Positions 59,601-64,000 of a stretch of 64,000 nt of DNA are shown piece by piece; the stretch's first letter is position 1; every line of letters begins with the position of its first letter. The stretch covers positions 24,030 through 88,029 of the forward strand of contig JABSRN010000010.1 in assembly GCA_013214025.1 (NCBI GenBank), read 5' to 3'. Source of the stretch: Polyangiaceae bacterium. Lineage in GTDB: Bacteria > Myxococcota_A > Polyangia > Polyangiales > Polyangiaceae. The position numbers were made by a program, and so were the translations under genes. Under the pieces are notes generated by a model. It was not told the DNA's origin and searched no databases. It saw nothing but the letters and a program-made list of their open reading frames with translations.

Positions 59601-60104
59601 TTGCGCCTGGCTCAATGGTCGCCGCAAAAAAACAGCTGGGGTCTAGCGCACCCAGCGCTGGGTGCTCTTTGTTTTGTCTTTTTTTGTCTGTCCGGCTGCC
59701 AACCGGAAGCCGCCCACTCGACACCTGAGCTCGCTGTGGAAACGTTCATTGAACGTATGGGTCGCGTCCAAGGGGATCCGAAGCTGGCCCGGGAGGCTTA
59801 CGACTTGCTTTGGTCGGGAGCCAAGGCGGAGCTGGTCGAACGAGCTCAGAGAGCCAGCAATGTAGTGGGCCACAAAGTGGAGCCCGAAGAAATGATCGTG
59901 CCGTCTCGATTCTCTCTACGCTTTCGACCGAAGGGTTTCAGCGCAAAGATTCAGGGCAAGTGGGCACGGGTTACGGTCACCGGAGAGACACCGCAATCGG
60001 AGCTCAAGGAAGTGTACTGCGTGCTGGAGGATGACCACTGGCGGGTGGCGCTTCAGTTGCCGGCACTAGAACGGATTCGCGCTCGCCCGAGCGAAGCCGA
60101 GTAG
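59601..60104 (+). CDS. Small lipoprotein of unknown function
   Basis: 167 residues if started at the TTG at 59601, directly after trpS; this gives a short charged N-terminus, a hydrophobic core and the lipobox LSGC (Cys33). The mature part (TPELAVETFIERMGRVQGDP, LAREAYDLLW; RFSLRFRPKGFSAKI; VTGETPQSELKEVYCVLEDD) looks like a small alpha/beta domain of the NTF2-like or DUF4878 kind. That is a suggestion only. Start codon confidence is moderate because TTG is rare. Confidence 0.68.
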   Translation: MRLAQWSPQKNSWGLAHPALGALCFVFFCLSGCQPEAAHSTPELAVETFIERMGRVQGDPKLAREAYDLLWSGAKAELVERAQRASNVVGHKVEPEEMIVPSRFSLRFRPKGFSAKIQGKWARVTVTGETPQSELKEVYCVLEDDHWRVALQLPALERIRARPSEAE

Positions 60105-60127
60105 CGCTGTGCCCATGCGGCCTGCCA

Positions 60128-60214
60128 CAAGTGGGGCCTCGACAATCGGCGGTGCTCCAATCGGCGCTGCAGAAATGGGGCCTAGACAATTGGCGCTGTC
60201 CCAATCGGCGCTAC
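60128..60214. repeat. Imperfect 44-bp tandem repeat
   Basis: Two copies with a 44-base period. Shared words are TGGGGCCT (60132, 60176), GACAAT and CCAATCGGCGCT (60157, 60201). The units differ at several bases. The pair lies between a lipoprotein stop and a bidirectional terminator. Confidence 0.7.
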
Positions 60215-60224
60215 CACAAACGGC

Positions 60225-60255
60225 AAAAAGCGCGCTACCGAAGTAACGCGCTTTT
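60225..60255. terminator. Bidirectional intrinsic terminator
   Basis: Perfect stem AAAAGCGCG (60226-60234) and CGCGCTTTT (60247-60255) with a 12-base loop, giving T-runs on both strands. It separates the convergent lipoprotein and carD genes and should stop transcription from both sides. Confidence 0.75.
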
Positions 60256-60278
60256 GCGTGGCGTGAGCCGAAGTCGAT

Positions 60279-60785
60279 TCAGTTCGAGAAGAAAATCGCT
60301 TCGATCTCGTCCTTGACGTCTTCTTCCGTCTTCTCGCGAGCGACGGATATTTCCTTCACAATCAAGGAACGGGCGGTGTCCAACATGCGGCGCTCGCCGA
60401 AGGAGAGCTGCTTGTTTGCCTTGAGGCGGTAGAGATCCCGAAGCACCTCGGCCACATCGTAGATGGAACCGGTCTTGATCTTGTCCATGAAGCCGCGGTA
60501 ACGGCGGTTCCAGGTCTGGGTATCGATGGCGATGGTTCGCTCTTGGAGGATGTCGAAGATCTCGCGGATTTCGGCTTCGCTGATGACCTGACGGAGACCG
60601 ACGGCAGTCGCGTTGACTACGGGAACCATGATCTTGCGATCCGTGTCCAAGATCCGGAGCACGTAAAACATCTGGCGTGAGCCAGCGATGTCTTTTTCAT
60701 CGATGCTGATGACCTCGGCTACTCCTTGTGCGGGGTAAACGGCTTTGTCACCAACCTTGAATACGTTGTCTTGGCTTGCGTCCAT
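60279..60785 (-). CDS. carD: CarD/CdnL family transcription regulator
   Basis: 168 residues from the ATG at 60785, with AGGAGA just upstream. The N-terminal Tudor-like RNAP-interaction domain (FKVGDKAVYPAQGVAEVISI, YVLRILDTDRKIMVPVVNA) and the helical C-terminal DNA-binding domain (RRYRGFMDKIKTGSIYDVAE, FGERRMLDTARSLIVKEISV) match CdnL/CarD. These proteins bind the RNA polymerase beta subunit and stabilise open complexes at rRNA promoters. The length fits CdnL rather than the long AT-hook CarD of Myxococcus. Confidence 0.94.
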   Translation of the reverse strand: MDASQDNVFKVGDKAVYPAQGVAEVISIDEKDIAGSRQMFYVLRILDTDRKIMVPVVNATAVGLRQVISEAEIREIFDILQERTIAIDTQTWNRRYRGFMDKIKTGSIYDVAEVLRDLYRLKANKQLSFGERRMLDTARSLIVKEISVAREKTEEDVKDEIEAIFFSN

Positions 60786-61396
60786 GATGTCTCCTAGAGC
60801 TGCCTGTGCAGTTACGCGGTGAGGCGCGGTTTCGATATTTGGCGGACTGCTATGACCCAATCCGTCAAATCGTCACTTGTTTATGGGGTTTGAAACGCCT
60901 TAAACAACTCGTACCTTCCAATCCCTGTCTCTATTGTCGGGGCGTTGTGGGGTGCTCGTTGTGTAACCAGCGAAGAGTGAAATGATTCCGGGCCGGCAAT
61001 TCGACTCGGGTTTGGGTCCTAGGAAGACGCTAGTTAGCGGCAGTCCGAGCACTGGTGGTGTATTTCGATAAGTAAATAATTGATCCGGGGATAAACTTCA
61101 GCGCGAGGGGTCTGTTCCAACTGCCCGTCCTGCCTATGCTTTCTGGGACTGGGATTCAGCGCTCTACATTCAGTGCATTGCGTCTATACTGTGCGTCTAG
61201 GTGATTAGACCTGTGCTAGGCACCGTCCTAGCGAATGGCGCTGCACCTTGGCTATCGCACGGTAAAGGCAGCTCCTAGCGTACAACCTCTGCAGGCGTGA
61301 AACTCTAGTCATATGCAGTCAGTCTGTCAACTTATTTGACTGAGTCAATAACTGTACTCAGATAAATGCTGTAATATTAAGTGGATACGAGCTCGA
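60786..61396. other. Gene-free, relatively AT-rich stretch upstream of carD
   Basis: No open frame looks coding here. The left end must hold the carD promoter (minus strand). The right part, 61040-61396, is clearly more AT-rich than the surroundings and contains a perfect 6-bp inverted repeat TTGACT-G-AGTCAA (61336-61348), which is operator-like. Several small CTAG-containing inverted repeats lie around 61195-61235. Function unknown. Confidence 0.45.
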
Positions 61397-61625
61397 TCTA
61401 AAAAGCCTTATTAGGCGGCTTCGGCCGGGTATTCCTTTACAGAGGAACGCAACCCACGCGGCTCGCTGATTTGGGCGACGGCCCGCCGGTTTGGTTGAAC
61501 CTCGCCTCCCTCGGACCACCAGCTCTGCGCGGCGGACGAGTGGGGCTCCTAGAGACAGAGCCTCGGGCTACTTCGGGACCGAGCGCGTCTCTCGAAGGCG
61601 TGTTGCCCGACCCCTGCCTAAAAGT
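61397..61625 (-). ncRNA. Candidate structured RNA downstream of ppx
   Basis: A GC-rich stretch of about 230 bases without a coding frame. On the minus strand it can form a stem TCGGGC/GCCCGA (about 61605-61563) enclosing CTTCG/CGAAG, a second stem GGCGA/TCGCC (about 61505-61473), and ends in a terminator-like hairpin AAGCC (61421-61417), loop, GGCTT, then five T. This combination suggests an independent small RNA or a structured 3' UTR of ppx. None of the signatures of RNase P RNA, tmRNA, SRP RNA or tRNA was found. Confidence 0.35.
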
Positions 61626-62579
61626 TCAGCGCTTTGGTGGGCTCATAAGGAGTGTCCGAGGAGAGCAGAGTAGTCCCCAGCGTACTCCTCGATCAGAGGC
61701 GATGAGCATCGCGGTCGAATCATTCGGGGTGAGCCAGTGAAGCACTTCGCTCACGAGCCAACTTCCGGCCGCGAGCACATCCGCACGTCGCGCTGGCACA
61801 CCCGGTAACTGAGAGCGGGTTGCGGTTGTCATCGCGCTTAGTTTTTTCGACCACCGTTCGAGAGCAGTCCTTGAGACGCGGTGGCCATGCACTACTGCTG
61901 CGTCGTAGCTATCGAGTCCTGCATCGAGGGCCGCCAGCGTGGTGACGGTACCCGCGACACCGATGATCGTAACGACGCGGGCCGACACACTGTGCGACGC
62001 GAGCTCACGACGGATCTCCGTGCGAAGCTGGGATATCTCTTCGGCGCTCGGTGGGTCGCACTTCAGGAAGCGCTCGGTCAGTCGGACGCTTCCAATATCC
62101 AAACTGAAACTATCGATGATCTTCGGCGCGGCCTGGGAGGTGTCAGCGAAGATAATTTCCGTACTACCTCCCCCTACGTCGAACACACACACCGATCCGG
62201 ATATAGGGAGGCCCACGAGGGCGCCCGCGAATGTGAGTTCGGCTTCTTGGTGGCCGGAAATGATAACGGGGCGCACGCCGAGGATGGCGGCGGCTGTGTC
62301 GAGAAAGTTTTCACCGCCTTCGGCGTCGCGGGCGGCGCTGGTCGCGACCGCTTGGAGATCACTGACGCCGAGCGACTCGAGCTCGGCGCGATACTTTCTG
62401 AGACAGTTCAAGGTGCGCTCGACGGCGGCATCCAAGAAACACTGGTTCTTGTCCACGCCTTCGCCCAGCCGCGTGATCGTGCAGCGCTCGGCGATGGCTG
62501 TCGGTGCCGATGACCCAACGTCCGCTACGAGCATCAGAACCGAATTGGTCCCGATGTCGATGGCGGCGCGTAGGGGCAT
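61626..62579 (-). CDS. ppx: Ppx/GppA family phosphatase (exopolyphosphatase-like)
   Basis: 317 residues. A sugar-kinase/Hsp70-fold hydrolase of polyphosphate or pppGpp. Motifs: AAIDIGTNSVLMLVADV (phosphate 1), LQAVATSAARDAEGGENFLD, the phosphate 2 loop VFDVGGGSTEIIF, and IIGVAGTVTTLAALD. The length is that of the short, single-core form without the C-terminal HD-like domain. The last ten residues are unconserved. The gene precedes the candidate RNA at 61397-61625. Confidence 0.92.
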   Translation of the reverse strand: MPLRAAIDIGTNSVLMLVADVGSSAPTAIAERCTITRLGEGVDKNQCFLDAAVERTLNCLRKYRAELESLGVSDLQAVATSAARDAEGGENFLDTAAAILGVRPVIISGHQEAELTFAGALVGLPISGSVCVFDVGGGSTEIIFADTSQAAPKIIDSFSLDIGSVRLTERFLKCDPPSAEEISQLRTEIRRELASHSVSARVVTIIGVAGTVTTLAALDAGLDSYDAAVVHGHRVSRTALERWSKKLSAMTTATRSQLPGVPARRADVLAAGSWLVSEVLHWLTPNDSTAMLIASDRGVRWGLLCSPRTLLMSPPKR

Positions 62580-62633
62580 CGCGATAGTCCTAGGGTGATA
62601 GAGTATTTAGCTCGGATGCCGGCACTACCGGAA

Positions 62634-63464
62634 TCAATCCGAGAGGCTCTTGAGGTTTAGCATTTCCTCGACGTTTGGCACGATGACCAGCTCGACTCGT
62701 CGGTTGTTGGCGCGATTCTCTGCGGTATCGTTGGTGACGATGGGATCGGTTTCCGCGTAGCCGGCTGCACTCCAGTTGGTACGGTCGAGTCCACCGCCGC
62801 CTTCTTCGAGGGAGTCAGTCAAGAAAGTCAAGACGGAGCGAGCGCGCATCGCGGATAAGTCCCAGTTGTCTTTGAACGTGCCGCCGCGGAGGGGCTGGCT
62901 GTCAGTGTGCCCGGCAACCTGAAACTCGCGCTTCGAGAGATCAGCGTCATTTCGGATTACGGAGGCGATCTCGGCGAGAATGTCGAGCCCGCCCTTCTTC
63001 AGGCGGTCCCGACCTGAATCGAAGAGCACGTCGCCGGGCAAGTTGATCAACATGCGGTTGTCTCGGACATCCACCTTGAGGCCTAGCTCAGTGAGCTTCC
63101 GTAACTTGTCGCGTAGTGCGTTGAATCGAGTGCGAATCGCGTCAAGTTGTTCGGCGCGACGTCGGTACTCTTCGAGCGCGCGGCGCTGATCCTCGAGGCT
63201 CTGATTCAAGTTGTCCAAATCAACTCCACGATCACGGAGTTGTTTTCGAAGTCCCTCGATGTCTTGGAGAGCGGCGGTGTAGTCGTCGCTAGTTTTTTTC
63301 TTCGCTTGCGCTGCTTCGATGAGTTCGTGGCGCAAGGATTTGTTCTCGCGCAGCTTTTGATCCCACTCCTCTTGGGAGTAACCGCATCCCGCGAACAAAA
63401 AGATCGCGCAAATCGAAAACTTACTGAGAGTTTTTTTTCGTAGGGGTCGTGTCGTCTTCCGCAT
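62634..63464 (-). CDS. OmpA-family lipoprotein with coiled coil
   Basis: 276 residues from the ATG at 63464, which has GAGG nine bases upstream; an earlier ATG at 63473 overlaps that site. The lipobox is LFAGC (Cys27). A long Glu/Lys/Arg-rich coiled coil (about residues 30-125) is followed by the peptidoglycan-binding OmpA domain (VLFDSGRDRLKKGGLDILAE, VAGHTDSQPLRGG, WDLSAMRARSVLTFL, NRANNRRVELVI). It likely links the outer membrane to the cell wall, as Pal or MotB-like proteins do. Confidence 0.9.
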   Translation of the reverse strand: MRKTTRPLRKKTLSKFSICAIFLFAGCGYSQEEWDQKLRENKSLRHELIEAAQAKKKTSDDYTAALQDIEGLRKQLRDRGVDLDNLNQSLEDQRRALEEYRRRAEQLDAIRTRFNALRDKLRKLTELGLKVDVRDNRMLINLPGDVLFDSGRDRLKKGGLDILAEIASVIRNDADLSKREFQVAGHTDSQPLRGGTFKDNWDLSAMRARSVLTFLTDSLEEGGGGLDRTNWSAAGYAETDPIVTNDTAENRANNRRVELVIVPNVEEMLNLKSLSD

Positions 63465-63813
63465 TGTTTTCATCCTCAGACGCTTCAAAATTCGCACGCT
63501 TAACGGGCGCGTTATCGCCCGCTGATTTCAAGCGTCAAGCTCCGAAAATCCCCATTTTTAAAGGAGTTGCGTCATTTGAGGATTTCTTACACCCACACTG
63601 TTTCCAAGTGAATCAGTCTTGCCAGTCCGACCAGTCGACAGGCTGGCTACGCAAGTAATGCGTGGTTTTGTCAGCGGGAAACAGGGGGGGCAGACGTTGA
63701 GCCGTGCAACTTTTTCGTTGACCGGCCGCAATAGATGGCAATATATGACGTGCAACATACCGCGGTGTGACTTAAATATATGGTCACCCTCGGACTTTTG
63801 AGGAGGCATCCAG
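63465..63813. other. Divergent region before the histone-like gene
   Basis: 349 bases without a gene. It holds a small hairpin (CGGGCG 63504-63509, CGCCCG 63516-63521) and the promoter candidate at 63718-63746. Nothing else was recognised. Confidence 0.4.
63718..63746 (+). promoter_or_regulatory. Probable sigma-70 promoter for the histone-like gene
   Basis: TTGACC (63718-63723) followed after 17 bases by ATATAT (63741-63746), 68 bases before the ATG at 63814. The -35 box is one base off consensus; the -10 is weaker. Confidence 0.5.
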
Positions 63814-64000
63814 ATGGCTGCAAAGAAGACCAGGAAAAAGGCCACAAAAAAGGCCGCGAAGAAGAAGGTTTCGAAGAAAGTCGCCAAAAAGAAGGTGACG
63901 AAGAAGAAGGCGAAGAAGAAGGTCGCCAAGAAGAAGGCCAAGAAGAAGGTCGCCAAGAAGAAGGTCGCCAAGAAGAAGGCCAAGAAGAAGGCCAAGAAGA
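63814..64000 (+). CDS. Lys/Ala-rich histone-like repeat protein (cut by window)
   Basis: An ATG with AGGAGG about 8 bases upstream opens a frame that is still open at the window end. The first 62 residues are almost only Lys, Ala and Val, in KKKVAKKKAKKK-type repeats with a few Thr, Ser and Arg near the N-terminus (MAAKKTRKKATKKA). This is the composition of histone H1-like bacterial DNA-binding proteins such as AlgP/Hc1 relatives. It probably compacts DNA. The codons are nearly all AAG, so the repeat is also prone to length variation. Confidence 0.8.
   Translation, partial: MAAKKTRKKATKKAAKKKVSKKVAKKKVTKKKAKKKVAKKKAKKKVAKKKVAKKKAKKKAKK

Noticed and set aside
61397..61625. RNase P RNA, tmRNA, SRP RNA or tRNA in this segment
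   Set aside because: The conserved cores (for example GAGGAAAGTCCGG or GGAAGGAAGCAGCC) and any cloverleaf with CCA-adjacent T arm were not found on either strand.
61471..61740. 89-codon plus-strand frame before ppx
   Set aside because: It overlaps the C-terminus of ppx on the other strand and has no recognisable domain. The structured-RNA reading fits the left part better.

Overview
The window is about 60% GC and reads as chromosomal core DNA of a member of the Myxococcota (former Deltaproteobacteria). The strongest indicators are an MglB-MglA polarity module whose MglA keeps Arg53, Thr78 and Gln82 at the Myxococcus xanthus positions. Others are a CarD/CdnL regulator, a myxobacterial single-domain PilZ protein, a Ser/Thr kinase with a PEGA tail, a DUF4388-type/J-domain fusion, and many lipoproteins with D/S/G-rich tails. 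The family within the phylum cannot be fixed from the sequence alone. No rRNA, tRNA, CRISPR array, insertion sequence or prophage was recognised.

Layout. 1-6417: a partial PpiC lipoprotein, pyrH, then ccmF followed by two uncharacterised, translationally coupled membrane proteins. 6418-11930: a region rich in DnaA-box-like 9-mers, then dnaN-recF-gyrB, a classical origin-proximal cluster without dnaA beside it. 12249-23456: lipoproteins, a decayed internal clpB fragment, cinA, an FGE-fold anchored protein, an IMPase-family phosphatase, a DPPR-synthase-like UbiA protein with a CPBP protease, a BI-1 protein, an M50 protease with TPR-like tail, tlyA and an outer-membrane protein. 23598-30809: comEC, hpt, and a compact minus-strand set (SpoA/SctQ-like gene, lipoprotein, yggS, rarA). 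30930-41401: a TPR protein, an SDR, two coupled giant transglutaminase-like proteins (one with an intact catalytic triad, one without), then mglBA.

41705-52894: a 39-residue very basic peptide, PilZ, RNase G/E with a charged insert of about 220 residues, a PolB-type exonuclease, an NtrC-type regulator, the J-domain fusion, a Kelch-like lipoprotein and a Ser/Thr kinase whose start codon overlaps the lipoprotein's, and trmL. 53096-64000: an outer-membrane protein, rnc, a second PpiC protein, an orphan beta-class DNA methyltransferase, trpS, carD, a 765-base gene-free stretch whose right part looks like a structured RNA gene, ppx, an OmpA lipoprotein, and the start of a Lys/Ala-repeat histone-like gene.

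Several neighbours probably work together: dnaN/recF/gyrB in replication; ccmF and its two companions in cytochrome c maturation or in membrane quality control; the two transglutaminase-like proteins as an enzyme/pseudoenzyme pair at the cell envelope; MglA/MglB as switch and GAP for cell polarity. All calls rest on reading of motifs and lengths; no database search was run.
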